A stretch of 64,000 nucleotides of DNA from Marinoscillum pacificum (GTDB lineage Bacteria > Bacteroidota > Bacteroidia > Cytophagales > Cyclobacteriaceae), in assembly GCF_024714495.1 (NCBI RefSeq), contig NZ_JAMZMJ010000005.1, positions 124,001 through 188,000 on the forward strand. The letters run 5' to 3'. The notes under the pieces were generated by a model. It made no database searches, was not told the origin of the DNA, and saw only the letters and a list, made by a program, of their open reading frames with translations. Made by a program: the position numbers and the translations under genes. Positions 1 to 9,999 of the stretch are shown here, piece after piece (the first letter of the stretch is position 1; every line of letters starts with the position of its first letter).

Positions 1-1
1 T

Positions 2-1273
2 AAGTCGATCAGTCACCAAACTGATATAGCATGGGTTTTACATAATAATGGAATTGACCTTATCGAGGTAAATAAACCAATAGAACAAGCTATTACTCAT
101 GTAAAACCTATTCCCGGAAATATATACCATATATCGAGTTCAAAAAACGGAATACTGGCAACAACATCTAAGGGTATTTTTGAGGTTACCAATGATTACC
201 CGTTAAATATTAAAAAAACACCTCAGGTGAACCTAGATTGGATCAAGACAGACAAAACTAAATTCATCACTTCTAAAGAAAACTTAGATTTTATCCCATC
301 TACTCAACAAATTCAAATAAAATTTTCCTCTCCCTACTGGCAGCATGGTCAATCTATCGTTTACCGATACAAACTTGCTGAAACTACCGAGAGAAGTCAA
401 TGGATTCAAACCAGTAAAAACCTAATCACTAGTGACAATCTAAAACATGGAAAATATACCTTAGAAATTCAAGCACGGGCGAATAACACCAACTGGTCAG
501 AGTCTTTTCTCTTACATTTCGAGATGAGACCTTATTGGTATGAGCAGGCTTGGCTTAAGTGGTTATTCGCTTTTTTATCTTCTCTCCTACTAATTACCAT
601 CTTTGGTCGTATAAGGAGTTCTATCCACTATAGAAAACGACTTAAATCTGAAAAACTATTTGCTGATCTATCCGCCCGAAAGGCTCAATTCAAATCTCAT
701 TTTGTATTTAACTCCATCAATTCTGTTAGGAATTACCTACTCAATAATGACCAAAAAACTTCTGATGACTATTTGGTAGCCTACTCCAAGTTGATGCGTA
801 AAATGCTGGACGTGTCCAACAAGGTATTAATTCCACTCAATGAAGAGCTAGAATTAATTGAGTATTACATGTCATTAGAACAAATGAGACTTAGACATCA
901 ATTTGAATATCAAATTGAAATATCTAAGGATATCCGTACTGCTGACTTAAAATGCCCAGCCATGATTACCCAGGTATTTGTGGAGAATGCTATCTGGCAT
1001 GGCATCATGCCCCTTAATGACACAGGATTTATTAATATTTTCATTGCTCTACAACAACAAGATCATTACGTTATTCGGATTACTGATGATGGTGTCGGGT
1101 TTGACAAAACTGATATCAAACAGAAAGATCAGACATCCTGGGGCACGAGTATTGTAAAGGACAAAATCAAACTTATTAAAGAGACCTACGATGTTGATTT
1201 AAAAATTGAGATTGATAGTAATAAAGGAGTAGGTACTGAGGTCTCCATTACTTTACCTATTTCATTCTCTTAA
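2..1273 (+). CDS. Y_Y_Y / LytS-type sensor histidine kinase, 5' truncated by window edge
   Basis: The frame is open from base 2, so the gene begins left of the window; the first in-window start (GTG 227) is internal. About 423 residues are visible. The N-terminal part reads like the end of a reg_prop propeller followed by a Y_Y_Y beta-sandwich (ends near FEMRPYWYEQ), then one membrane segment (LFAFLSSLLLITIFG), then a His_kinase domain with the phosphoacceptor in SHFVFNSINS, then an ATPase with N box FVENAIWHGI and G box DDGVGFD. This is the periplasmic-sensor plus LytS kinase architecture common in Bacteroidota. The usual PHF before the FNS motif is SHF here. It would phosphorylate a LytTR regulator; the one at 14384-15115 is a candidate partner but is 13 kb away. 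The signal sensed is unknown. Confidence 0.88.
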   Translation, partial: KSISHQTDIAWVLHNNGIDLIEVNKPIEQAITHVKPIPGNIYHISSSKNGILATTSKGIFEVTNDYPLNIKKTPQVNLDWIKTDKTKFITSKENLDFIPSTQQIQIKFSSPYWQHGQSIVYRYKLAETTERSQWIQTSKNLITSDNLKHGKYTLEIQARANNTNWSESFLLHFEMRPYWYEQAWLKWLFAFLSSLLLITIFGRIRSSIHYRKRLKSEKLFADLSARKAQFKSHFVFNSINSVRNYLLNNDQKTSDDYLVAYSKLMRKMLDVSNKVLIPLNEELELIEYYMSLEQMRLRHQFEYQIEISKDIRTADLKCPAMITQVFVENAIWHGIMPLNDTGFINIFIALQQQDHYVIRITDDGVGFDKTDIKQKDQTSWGTSIVKDKIKLIKETYDVDLKIEIDSNKGVGTEVSITLPISFS

Positions 1274-1353
1274 TTCGCTGCTAAAAATAATTCTATCAAT
1301 TTAAAATATAGTTGCTATGTAATCGTCTTTGAACTCAGGCAAAACGACGAACA

Positions 1354-1851
1354 ATGAAAATTGCACTAATCATCAGCGATCACACCTCCGAAAGAAACTC
1401 TCTGAAAGTTGGGCTAGAACTTGAAGAAAGACTCAATGCATTAGGAGTTGACAACACATTATTTGATCTTCAAGACGACCACAATATCCAAATTGGAAGT
1501 TATGACTCAATAATTTTAGTAACCGAAAATCAGGGACCACTAATCAGTTTTGAGCTATACAGTATGATATTAACTAATCGTTCAGAATGGGCGGGGAAAC
1601 TTCTTCTACCAATAATTACTACAGAAGAGGCCATTCTTGGTGAATCAGCTTATCAACAAATCAAAACCATAGTAAAATCACTAGGTGCTGAAGTAATCAC
1701 TGAGCACACCATATTCACCAAACTTAGAAACAAATTTGACTCTGACATGAACCTTAAGGATCAGGAGCTTAACTTCGTGATTGATCGGCTGATACTTCTT
1801 ATTCTTAGTGAAAGTAAACCTACACGCTCTAGAATGCGAATCATCGCCTGA
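1354..1851 (+). CDS. Flavodoxin-fold NADPH-dependent FMN reductase-like protein
   Basis: 165 residues with an alternating beta/alpha pattern: MKIALIISDHTSERNS at the N-terminus resembles the phosphate-binding loop of the FMN reductase/flavodoxin fold, and YDSIILVTENQGP sits where the second flavin loop (usually TPEYN) occurs. The loop is divergent, so FMN binding is uncertain. The stop is two bases before the start of the ECF sigma gene, so the two are probably co-transcribed. The substrate is unknown; a role in redox sensing coupled to the sigma factor is only a guess. Confidence 0.55.
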   Translation: MKIALIISDHTSERNSLKVGLELEERLNALGVDNTLFDLQDDHNIQIGSYDSIILVTENQGPLISFELYSMILTNRSEWAGKLLLPIITTEEAILGESAYQQIKTIVKSLGAEVITEHTIFTKLRNKFDSDMNLKDQELNFVIDRLILLILSESKPTRSRMRIIA

Positions 1852-1853
1852 TC

Positions 1854-2432
1854 ATGGAAGCCTATAGTATCAGCGTGAAGCAAAAGGACGAGCATATAGA
1901 ACGGACCGTCAAGGAAAATAGTGGCAAACTACTTTCCTTCATTAGACGGTTTGTCAAACGTGATGAAGAAGCTCAAGACATTTTGCAAGACGTATTCTAC
2001 CAGTTCGTAGTAGGCTATGATCAAATCAAATCCATTGATCAGATAACCTCCTGGTTATTCCGAGTTGCACGAAATAAGGCAACTGATAATCACCGAAAGA
2101 TGAAACCTGATTCATTTTCTGAATTAGCATTCTCAGCTTCTGGTGACGAAGAGCCTCTTATGCTTGAAGACATTCTCCCAGACACAAGTGATCTTCCAGA
2201 TAGAGAGTTGTTGAAAGATGTCATTTGGCAAAAACTCGAAGAGCTACTCGCTTTAATGCCTCCGAAACAACGTGAAGTATTTGTTCAGCATGAGTTCGAA
2301 CAAAAAAGCTTTAAAGAAATGGCCGCCGTGACAGGCGAAACTGTCAACACGCTGATATCTAGAAAACGATATGCAATACTGATGCTACGTGAAGGATTGA
2401 CAGAATTATACGATGAATTAATTAATGAATAA
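1854..2432 (+). CDS. RNA polymerase sigma factor, ECF (sigma-70) family
   Basis: 192 residues. Region 2 is seen at about residues 20-80 (FIRRFVKRDEEAQDILQDVF, then SWLFRVARNKATDNHRK, the -10 recognition helix). Region 4 is at about 125-185 (LMPPKQREVFVQHEF, KSFKEMAAVTGETVNTLISR, a helix-turn-helix). There is no region 3, as expected for ECF factors. It directs RNA polymerase to a dedicated promoter set. It starts two bases after the flavodoxin-like gene and overlaps the next gene by 8 bp, so the three form an operon. No recognisable zinc-finger anti-sigma factor follows; the downstream membrane protein might take that place. Confidence 0.93.
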   Translation: MEAYSISVKQKDEHIERTVKENSGKLLSFIRRFVKRDEEAQDILQDVFYQFVVGYDQIKSIDQITSWLFRVARNKATDNHRKMKPDSFSELAFSASGDEEPLMLEDILPDTSDLPDRELLKDVIWQKLEELLALMPPKQREVFVQHEFEQKSFKEMAAVTGETVNTLISRKRYAILMLREGLTELYDELINE

Positions 2433-2802
2433 TATGAGAAGGTTTAAGTTTTTAAAAATCATTTTGATGGTACTCATCTTCTTCTCACTGGTGAGTGCTG
2501 TAGTAATGACCCTTTGGAACTGGTTGATGCCAGAACTATTCGATCTAACTGAAATAGATATCTGGCAAGCCGCTGGAATACTGCTGCTTTCTAAAATCCT
2601 TTTCGGAGGATTTAAGAAAAACCATTATGGGCCAGATGGACCACCTTGGAAAAAGCATTGGCAGAAAAAATGGCAAAATATGCCCCAGGACAAGCGTGAG
2701 AAATGGAAACAACACTTTGCAAGCAAATGGTGTACCCCACAAGAGTCATCGGAAGAAAACACTTCCACAATAGAAGAGGAAAAACTGAAGGATGGTCATT
2801 AG
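2425..2802 (+). CDS. Small membrane protein encoded with ECF sigma factor
   Basis: 125 residues, family not recognised. The N-terminus has a basic start (MNNMRRFKFLK) followed by one clear membrane segment (about residues 9-30) and a second weaker hydrophobic stretch near 45-60. The rest is soluble and rich in Trp, Lys and His (WKKHWQKKWQNM, then a Glu-rich tail). The start overlaps the sigma gene by 8 bp; a second ATG lies at 2434, just past the sigma stop. Context suggests a membrane partner of the sigma factor, possibly an atypical anti-sigma factor, but no known anti-sigma motif is visible. Confidence 0.7.
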   Translation: MNNMRRFKFLKIILMVLIFFSLVSAVVMTLWNWLMPELFDLTEIDIWQAAGILLLSKILFGGFKKNHYGPDGPPWKKHWQKKWQNMPQDKREKWKQHFASKWCTPQESSEENTSTIEEEKLKDGH

Positions 2803-2821
2803 ACCATCCTTTATTATTTTT
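2788..2821 (+). terminator. Rho-independent terminator of the sigma operon
   Basis: Perfect 10-bp stem AAGGATGGTC / GACCATCCTT with a 4-base loop, followed by a T-rich run (2812-2821). The hairpin overlaps the stop codon of the small membrane protein. Confidence 0.85.
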
Positions 2822-2891
2822 GAGGCCTATCGTAATTTTTACATCCGATTAATCCATTTTTATTAATATCATTCCTGCAATCAAAAACCCC

Positions 2892-3107
2892 ATGGAAAAA
2901 TTTAAACTAAAAGAAAACGAAGAGTACATTCAATTAAATGACTTAATGAAAGTCCTTAACTGGGTCAATTCAGGAGGAGAAGCTAAACAGGTGATTTTAG
3001 GCGAGCATGTAACGGTCAACGGTAGTATTGAAATGCGTGTTAGAAGAAAATTGCATACTGGAGATAAGATACAATGGGAAGATCAGTCTGCTGAAATTAC
3101 ATCCTGA
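2892..3107 (+). CDS. S4-domain RNA-binding protein, YbcJ-like
   Basis: 71 residues that are almost entirely one S4 domain: IQLNDLMKVLNWVNSGGEAK is the first helix pair, GEHVTVNGSIEMRVRRKL the RNA-binding turn, and GDKIQWEDQ the final strand. Length and pattern fit the YbcJ family of stand-alone S4 proteins, thought to bind structured RNA such as rRNA. It is monocistronic: a terminator lies upstream and the next gene is convergent. Its target in the cell is unknown. Confidence 0.8.
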   Translation: MEKFKLKENEEYIQLNDLMKVLNWVNSGGEAKQVILGEHVTVNGSIEMRVRRKLHTGDKIQWEDQSAEITS

Positions 3108-3118
3108 CATACAATTAG

Positions 3119-3970
3119 TTATTCAACGCAGTTGTAATGTTTGTAAGATTTGGTATTCTCATCCTCACAGATGTAGGACACTCCATCTCCATAAAATTCT
3201 AAATAATCAGCATATACTTTGTTGCATTGAGATTCTCCGTAGTGGTTGATAATAACCAACTTACCTTCAGACAAAAACTCTTTTGCTCCTGTGGTGTCCC
3301 ACCAGTTTTTATCATCCGAATACGATTCATAAAGGACACCTTCAAACTGACTAACACCTTCGGTCATATTCTTGGCCATACATTTCATCCCTTTGCTGTG
3401 CACATAGTCGCATAGTGTATTACTATAAGCGATCCCCTCCTCTACGGTGACATTGAAACCATAGGCACTTCGATAATCATCATCAAACACCCAATCCATA
3501 TTGTCAAACTCTACCCAATCACACCCAATTTCAGCTAACCAATCAACTCGCTTTTTTAGCACATCTACAATCCCAGTAGTAGTTTCATTGACAAAGTATT
3601 CACCTTCCCAATCACCCCATTGCTTAGTTACAAGAAATGGTTTCAGTTCATTAAAATCATCACGCCAATTTTCTCCTGCACCAATACTAATATAGGCTCC
3701 AACTTCGTTGCCCTGTGCCTGTATGCGAGCAATATCCTCTTCACTCACATTCTCGTAAGGATCGATCAGCACATAACCTGATTTAGCTTCTGAAAGTATC
3801 AAGGAAATTGGATCAGGATCATAGTTTTCCTGATAGGCGTGATTAAATACACATACAGCACCAACTCCTCCTATCGGTGCTATTTCTAAATCTGGTTCTG
3901 ACGGTTCATCTCCCCCACAAGAGATCATTGCAATGGATAATAAAAACAATGTATATAGGTTTTTCAACAT
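3119..3970 (-). CDS. GH114-like endo-alpha-1,4-polygalactosaminidase family lipoprotein
   Basis: 283 residues. The N-terminus is a lipoprotein signal (LFLLSIAMISCGG, Cys about 18). The rest resembles the GH114 TIM barrel: YVLIDPYENVSEEDIARI, then VGAYISIGAGENWRDD, then GCDWVEFDNMDW, where Asp and Glu lie at barrel strand ends as in the family. Family members cleave alpha-1,4-linked galactosamine polymers; whether this copy is active is not shown. It lies three bases downstream of the TlpA-like gene, so both are probably in one transcript. The locus is not near other glycan genes, so the substrate cannot be inferred from context. Confidence 0.75.
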   Translation of the reverse strand: MLKNLYTLFLLSIAMISCGGDEPSEPDLEIAPIGGVGAVCVFNHAYQENYDPDPISLILSEAKSGYVLIDPYENVSEEDIARIQAQGNEVGAYISIGAGENWRDDFNELKPFLVTKQWGDWEGEYFVNETTTGIVDVLKKRVDWLAEIGCDWVEFDNMDWVFDDDYRSAYGFNVTVEEGIAYSNTLCDYVHSKGMKCMAKNMTEGVSQFEGVLYESYSDDKNWWDTTGAKEFLSEGKLVIINHYGESQCNKVYADYLEFYGDGVSYICEDENTKSYKHYNCVE

Positions 3971-3973
3971 TGA

Positions 3974-5350
3974 TTAAACTGGATTCAGTAGTGCTTCTAT
4001 ATCCTTTGCGATGTTTCCCGAAGGTCTTTGTGCTGTAGCATCCACTATATAACCCTCCTGATCTATTAATACAAATCGTGGAATACCTTTTATCAAATAG
4101 TCTTTCATTATTTGTGCGTCCCAAGCACCAGGAGCAAAAACGTGTACTCCTCCAAGCTTTTTAGCTACAACCATTTTCTCCCATGGTTCCTTTGTACTAT
4201 CAATACTCACAGCTAAAAAAGTCACATTTTGATCTTTAAAACGTTCTTGTAACTTCTCCATGGCAGGATGCTCACCAATACAAGGCCCACACCACGTAGC
4301 CCAAACGTCAATGTACACTACACTACCTCTAAAATCCTCAATTGATAGCGTATCTCCATCTATACTCTCATAAGCAAAATCTGGTGCTGGCTTACCTTTA
4401 GCCAGCTTATTCCAAGATGCTACCAATTCGCTTATCTCAGACAACTTTTCAGTATCAGGATTCCAGGATTTCCATTTTTCGATAAGTTCTGATCTAAAAT
4501 CTTCCGACAAATAGGCATATGATTGAATTATAACTTCCTGGATAAGCTCAATTTTTAAAGGTTTCAGCGAAACAACTGAGTCAACAGCTTGCGAATAACC
4601 TTCGTAATATGAAATTGAATTATCACTTTGTCTAATTTCCGAGGAGACATACCTAACCAACCCTCTTACATACCGCTTGAAGGATTTATTTTCAAGTTTC
4701 GATGAATCACCAATATTCAGCTCTGTGATAAACGAGTAAAACCCTTCACTGACATTGAAATCCTCCATTGGAATCTGAAGATAATATTCGTGTGACCCTT
4801 CATAATCCAACCGGTCAGTATAAGTATCCCAGTACAAATTTTCCTTTGTTTCTTCTACGAATTCCTTATCCAATAAATCTTTCAAATAGCTTATTTTCAA
4901 ATTATTGATAGAATCCTGAGTTCTGATAAAATCATCTTCTTCCAGAATCATCAGATCTTGAAAGGACAACAAGCTATCATTCAACAAAGTCATGGAAGCT
5001 AGATAATTATTAACATCAGCAGCATCACCTTGGAAAACCAGCGTTTCATCAAATAAATCAGTATCTAAAGTAAAAGAGATCTCATCACCTGGATGAGCAT
5101 ATAAATACCCGATTTCATCTCCATGTTTGAATCTGATTCTTCCTGCCTTAGTCAAATCAATTTTAGAGGTAAAAGCACCAAGTTCATTGAGTGTATCTAC
5201 TACCTGAAGTTCTCCATGTGTAAATGTTATGGTCTCTCCTTTCGGATTTGTGATTGTTCCAGAAATGGAAACCATCTTTTGCTCTTCTACTTTATCAGCA
5301 CAAGAAATGATAAAAAATATGGAAACAATCAAAATGGCTAAGTTTTTCAT
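3974..5350 (-). CDS. TlpA/ResA-like thiol-disulfide oxidoreductase lipoprotein with N-terminal DUF4369-like domain
   Basis: 458 residues. A lipoprotein signal (VSIFFIISCADK) is followed by a beta-rich domain of the DUF4369 type (ISGTITNPKGETITF, GDEISFTLDTD), a long helical middle (about 125-310) and a C-terminal thioredoxin-fold domain (about 320-458) with the redox motif WATWCGPC and a cis-Pro loop near KGIPRFVL. It would reduce disulfides in the periplasm or at the outer membrane. This domain order is typical of Bacteroidota, where substrates are mostly unknown. It is the first gene of a probable two-gene operon with the GH114-like lipoprotein. Confidence 0.88.
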   Translation of the reverse strand: MKNLAILIVSIFFIISCADKVEEQKMVSISGTITNPKGETITFTHGELQVVDTLNELGAFTSKIDLTKAGRIRFKHGDEIGYLYAHPGDEISFTLDTDLFDETLVFQGDAADVNNYLASMTLLNDSLLSFQDLMILEEDDFIRTQDSINNLKISYLKDLLDKEFVEETKENLYWDTYTDRLDYEGSHEYYLQIPMEDFNVSEGFYSFITELNIGDSSKLENKSFKRYVRGLVRYVSSEIRQSDNSISYYEGYSQAVDSVVSLKPLKIELIQEVIIQSYAYLSEDFRSELIEKWKSWNPDTEKLSEISELVASWNKLAKGKPAPDFAYESIDGDTLSIEDFRGSVVYIDVWATWCGPCIGEHPAMEKLQERFKDQNVTFLAVSIDSTKEPWEKMVVAKKLGGVHVFAPGAWDAQIMKDYLIKGIPRFVLIDQEGYIVDATAQRPSGNIAKDIEALLNPV

Positions 5351-5466
5351 GAGTGTGGTTTTACAGTTAATTACCTAAACTAAAATTTAATTAGACAATT
5401 AACCAGTTAATAGCCATATTATTATCAAATTGAACGTTATTAGCCACTTACATTATCAGCAACAAA

Positions 5467-6003
5467 ATGAATCTTGAACTATTGAAATTTCCCATTGGAC
5501 CATTCAATAAACCATCAGAATTCAGCGAAACCGATATCTTGGAATGGATTCGTGTAATTGAAACATTCCCTAATGAACTAGAAAGCTTATGCTCAGGACT
5601 TGATATTGAAGCATTAAACTGGGTCTATAGACCAGATGGATGGTCTATTAAGCAAGTAATTCATCACTGCGGAGATAGCCATATGAATAGCTTGATCCGC
5701 TTTAAGCTGGCACTTACAGAAGAACAACCAACTATACGCCCCTATCACGAGGATCTATGGGCAAAGTTGGAAGACAGTCAAGACGATGATATCTCCTATT
5801 CGCTGAGTCTATTGAAAGGGCTCCATTACCGATGGGTAAAGCTCTTGAAATCACTAACTCCTGATCAACTAGCGAGAACCTTTGTTCACCCTGAACATGG
5901 AGAGACATTTACCTTAGTAGAAACTATTGCCAACTATGCCTGGCACTGCAATCACCACAAAGCTCACATTGAGCAAGCTATTCAATACAAAGGCAGTTTT
6001 TAA
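5467..6003 (+). CDS. DinB/YfiT-family putative metal-dependent enzyme
   Basis: 178 residues forming a predicted four-helix bundle. The motifs fit the YfiT/BstA branch of the DinB superfamily: [16 protein letters not shown] gives the first metal-binding His, and [16 protein letters not shown] gives the other two. Other members are thiol transferases that use bacillithiol or similar thiols, or uncharacterised hydrolases. The 3' end overlaps the convergent receptor gene by 4 bp. The substrate cannot be read from the sequence. Confidence 0.85.
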   Translation: MNLELLKFPIGPFNKPSEFSETDILEWIRVIETFPNELESLCSGLDIEALNWVYRPDGWSIKQVIHHCGDSHMNSLIRFKLALTEEQPTIRPYHEDLWAKLEDSQDDDISYSLSLLKGLHYRWVKLLKSLTPDQLARTFVHPEHGETFTLVETIANYAWHCNHHKAHIEQAIQYKGSF

Positions 6004-9000
6004 TCTTTCTTAAGCGTAAACTGATTTACCTTTTCCTTTAGGTTTTCAACAATATCGGATACTTCTCTGGTCTTGTTGGTATACTCTGACATTCCTGTGC
6101 TCAATTCTGAAGAAGAACTTGCTATTTCTTCTGTACCAGATGCGGTCTGTTCGGATATGACCACTACGCTTTCCATCAACTCTACAACTTTACCAACATC
6201 TGCAGTCTGTTGCCTGGTTGCCCCTACTATACGCTCAGAAAGTCTTAATGTTTGCGAATAGCTAGCTGCGAGTTCTTCAAAAGATACAGATGCGTGCTGC
6301 GAGGCTTCCACACCACCTTCTACGTTGGTGCTCATTTCACCAATTAATGCTGCTGTTGTAGATATCGCATACTGAACCTCACTTATCATCTCTTCGATTT
6401 CTTTAGTGGAGCTCCCTGAATCCTCAGCTAGCTTTCTTATTTGCTCTGCAACAACTGAGAACCCTCTTCCGGACTCACCAGCCTTTGCAGCCTCGATTGC
6501 TGCATTCAATGCTAACAAGTTCGTTTGACCAGCGATTTCCTTTATAATATTCAACACTCTGGATATTTCTTCAGATCTATTGGAAAGAATATTGATAGCT
6601 TTAGTCGTATCACCGCTAATCGACATTATTCGCTTCATAGTATCATCCACCTTATCAATCAGGTCCTTACCAACTGTGCTTTGATCAACGCCTCTCTCTG
6701 CTGCTGCATTAATAGACTCTGCCTGGTCTCCTACCTCTGTGGAGAACCTTAAGATACCTTCTAATAAGCTAGAAGCCTCGTCGATTCTTTGCACCTGACT
6801 CTGGGCACCTCTGCTCATCTCAGCAATTGATGCAGCAATCTCTTTGGTGCTGACATTCATTTCCTCACTGGTAACTTGCATTTCATCAGAGGATGATTTG
6901 ATGGAATCTGTCTGGTCAATAATATCATCCAGTAATCCTGACAAATTTTCAAGTGCGACGTTGAGATTATCGGTAATCTTTTTCACATCACCTTTTGTTT
7001 CACCTGCATACCGAATACTAAGATCACTTTCAGCCATGGAATTAATGACCTTGTTGATCGCTGTAAATGGTGTGAGAATGGAGTCAAACAATTTGTTAAT
7101 TGATTCTCCCAAGTCTCGCCATTCACCTTCTTTTGATTCCAAATCAATTCTGGCACTAAAGTTCCCAGACTCTACGGCTTCTCTAATGACATAATTGGTA
7201 TCCTCAATTGCACCCTTGAGACTCTCCTGCTGAGCTTGAAGACTTCTGTTTCTCTCCATCACCTGGGACGTTGCCTCGTCTACCTTTTTCTGAAGCTCCC
7301 ACTTCTGATGCTTAATTTGCTTTTGTCTCCAAATGGTCACTACTACAATAGATCCCATTACCACGATAAATAGAATCGTTCTGAACCACCAGGTAGCCCA
7401 CCATGGCGGACGGACTGTTAGCGTCAGAATTTTTTCCTGACTAGACCAAACACCATCACTATTCGTTCCTTGAATATGAAGTAAATAGGTATCTGGATCC
7501 AGATTAGTATATCTAGCCTGACGATCTTCTGCAGAGGTATACACCCAGCCTTCATTAAACCCTTCTAGCTTGTATCTATATTTATTTGACAGTGGAGAAG
7601 TAAAGTCTAAAGCTGCAAATTCTATTGACAAAACATTCTGATCATGATCCAATGTCAATTCCTGCAAATCCACCAGGGATTTAGTAATCCACTTAGATCC
7701 ATCCTTATTTGTGTATTCTTTAATTGACTTGTCAAATAAACGGATATCCGTAATCTCGATTTTCGGATGATAACTGCTTAATATCACCTCATCGGGATGG
7801 AAATAATTGAGCCCTTTTATACCTCCAAAATACATCTCACCAGTACTTGTAGTTACTGACGAAGTGTAATTAAATTCTGTCCCCTGAAGTCCATCGGCTA
7901 CCGTAAAATTGATAATATCCTCTGTTGCTGGATTATATTTACTTAAACCTTTGTTGGTACTTATCCAGAGATTTCCCTTTCCATCCTCCTGAATTCCATT
8001 GATTACTGGATTCGCCAATAATTTTGTAACATTAGACTGACGAATAACTTGAGTATTTAACTCCATTATACTCATTCCATCAGCTGTTCCAATCCACAAA
8101 TTACCGTAAGAATCCTCATGAAGTGCTCTAATATTGTTATTTGGAATCGTAGTTGAATCTCCTGCTACATTTCGAAAAACGGTAAATTTGCCTGTACTCC
8201 TATCCAGAAGATTCAATCCACCATCTTCTGTTCCAACCCAAAAATTCCTTTTGCTATCCTCAAATAGCGTGATAATAAGGTTACTGCTTAAAGTGCCCTC
8301 TTCGCCTCCTTGCATATAGTGGGTAAAACCATCAATAGCTGGATTATACCTGGCCAATCCACCACCTAACTCCCCCAACCAAATTACTCCTTCACTGTCT
8401 TCCAGAATGGCCCAAACATTTTTGCTATTCACTGAATATGGATTGTCTGCTTCTGGCAAATAGCTTTTAAACCTGCCCGTTTGTCTATCCAACTTACTAA
8501 CTCCACCTGAGTATGTTCCAACCCATAAATATCCTTCACGGTCTTCTTCAAGAGAAATTGCTACATTACTGCTAATAGAATATGGATTGTTTTCTGAATG
8601 TTGATAATGTACAAATCGATTGGTTTTAGGATCCAGCCTATCCAATCCACCACCGTCTGTTCCAATCCAAACATACCCGTCTTTGGTTTCGTCTATGGCA
8701 ATAACCGAATTGAAACTGATAGTATTCTGTACTCCTGGTTCTTCCTCAAATAATTTAAACTTCTTTCTAAACTTACTGTAGATATTCACACCCCCTCGGA
8801 AGGTACTAATCCATACTACACCCGAATCATCTTGTTTAATCTCATAAACAGCATTACTCGTTAGGCTTTCGTCATCAATGACATTTGAAGTTAATCTGGA
8901 AAAGTGTTTGGTATTAGGGTGGTATATATCAATTCCGTTTCCATCTGTTCCGATAAAAATTTCACCCGTTTCATCTTCATAGAAACAGGTCACAATATTC

Positions 9001-9800
9001 ATCGACAAACCATTATCTGTTGTGAAATATTCAAATTTGTTCTGGCTTATCTGATATTTAATAGCCCCTTTCCCATCAGTTCCTATCCACAAATTTCCCT
9101 TCGAGTCTTTTAACAGAGGCTTTCGGTTGATCTCAGTTACTCTATGAGAACTCTTGTAAGGAATAAGTTCGAATCGTCTTTCTTTATAATAGAACTTAAC
9201 AATCCCCTGTATATGCAGTCCAATCCAATAAATACCTGGCGACTCCTCCACAATATCAAACACTGTATTTGATGGGATACTACTCTCCTTTTCTGGATCA
9301 TTAGTCAGTATTTCAAATTGCTGTTTCTCAGAATCAAAAATAGCCATACCACCTCCCTGGGTTGCGATGAGTAAATTATTATCTGGAGTAACAACTATTT
9401 TGCGGGCCTGAACGTGGGGAATTGGACCTTCGAAATTGGATTCATTTACTCTGGTAAAACGCTCTGTTTCCCAATCAAAAATGCTTAATCCACTTGTTCT
9501 TGTCCCGATCCAAATTCTTCCATCTTTATCTTCGGCCAGAGCAGTTATAACATTTCCACTTATGCTATTTGGATCAGCTGCATCCGCTTTATAAACCGTA
9601 AGTTTATATCCATCATATCTATTAAGACCATCAACTGTACCAATCCAAACAAACCCTTTAGAATCCTTAAGAGTGCAATTAACGGTTCCTGTAGACAAAC
9701 CCTCATCTGGGGTTAGATGTGTGAATTTCCAACTTTCCTGTCCAGTGGCATACAAACTCGCCCACATCAACGTAAAAAATGCGAAAAGTCTGAATATCAT
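6000..9800 (-). CDS. Two-component-type propeller sensor fused to a chemoreceptor (MCP) signalling domain
   Basis: 1266 residues. A signal peptide (1-21) is followed by about a dozen reg_prop repeats (motifs such as [28 protein letters not shown]) forming two beta-propellers, a Y_Y_Y domain near 700-790, one membrane segment near 803-825, a coiled coil, HAMP-like helices at about 870-960 and a methyl-accepting signalling domain whose hairpin tip ([20 protein letters not shown]) is at about 1090-1110. Normally this extracellular part feeds a histidine kinase or a HTH module; here it ends in an MCP module that would normally engage CheA/CheW. No che gene is in the window. Alternatively it controls another kinase. 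The ligand is probably a glycan or its breakdown product by analogy with hybrid sensors, but that is inference. Confidence 0.93.
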   Translation of the reverse strand: MIFRLFAFFTLMWASLYATGQESWKFTHLTPDEGLSTGTVNCTLKDSKGFVWIGTVDGLNRYDGYKLTVYKADAADPNSISGNVITALAEDKDGRIWIGTRTSGLSIFDWETERFTRVNESNFEGPIPHVQARKIVVTPDNNLLIATQGGGMAIFDSEKQQFEILTNDPEKESSIPSNTVFDIVEESPGIYWIGLHIQGIVKFYYKERRFELIPYKSSHRVTEINRKPLLKDSKGNLWIGTDGKGAIKYQISQNKFEYFTTDNGLSMNIVTCFYEDETGEIFIGTDGNGIDIYHPNTKHFSRLTSNVIDDESLTSNAVYEIKQDDSGVVWISTFRGGVNIYSKFRKKFKLFEEEPGVQNTISFNSVIAIDETKDGYVWIGTDGGGLDRLDPKTNRFVHYQHSENNPYSISSNVAISLEEDREGYLWVGTYSGGVSKLDRQTGRFKSYLPEADNPYSVNSKNVWAILEDSEGVIWLGELGGGLARYNPAIDGFTHYMQGGEEGTLSSNLIITLFEDSKRNFWVGTEDGGLNLLDRSTGKFTVFRNVAGDSTTIPNNNIRALHEDSYGNLWIGTADGMSIMELNTQVIRQSNVTKLLANPVINGIQEDGKGNLWISTNKGLSKYNPATEDIINFTVADGLQGTEFNYTSSVTTSTGEMYFGGIKGLNYFHPDEVILSSYHPKIEITDIRLFDKSIKEYTNKDGSKWITKSLVDLQELTLDHDQNVLSIEFAALDFTSPLSNKYRYKLEGFNEGWVYTSAEDRQARYTNLDPDTYLLHIQGTNSDGVWSSQEKILTLTVRPPWWATWWFRTILFIVVMGSIVVVTIWRQKQIKHQKWELQKKVDEATSQVMERNRSLQAQQESLKGAIEDTNYVIREAVESGNFSARIDLESKEGEWRDLGESINKLFDSILTPFTAINKVINSMAESDLSIRYAGETKGDVKKITDNLNVALENLSGLLDDIIDQTDSIKSSSDEMQVTSEEMNVSTKEIAASIAEMSRGAQSQVQRIDEASSLLEGILRFSTEVGDQAESINAAAERGVDQSTVGKDLIDKVDDTMKRIMSISGDTTKAINILSNRSEEISRVLNIIKEIAGQTNLLALNAAIEAAKAGESGRGFSVVAEQIRKLAEDSGSSTKEIEEMISEVQYAISTTAALIGEMSTNVEGGVEASQHASVSFEELAASYSQTLRLSERIVGATRQQTADVGKVVELMESVVVISEQTASGTEEIASSSSELSTGMSEYTNKTREVSDIVENLKEKVNQFTLKKD

Positions 9801-9940
9801 TGTTTTTTGGTTTAAATGGTCGGGTTCAATTTACTATAATATCTTACTAATAATATAATGATTATGACAGACCTATTCAAAGTGATGATGAATCAGCAGT
9901 TAAAGGGAATGAAACCAAAACCTACTTTGTTGAAATAAAC

Positions 9941-9965
9941 AAAAAAAGGCGCTCAACTGAGCGCC
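9941..9965 (-). terminator. Rho-independent terminator of metG
   Basis: On the minus strand an 8-bp perfect stem (GGCGCTCA / TGAGCGCC, 2-base loop) is followed by seven T (A run 9941-9947 on the plus strand). It lies 35 bp past the metG stop. Confidence 0.88.
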
Positions 9966-9999
9966 TCCATTTATTATTCTTTCAATTTAACACAAACCA

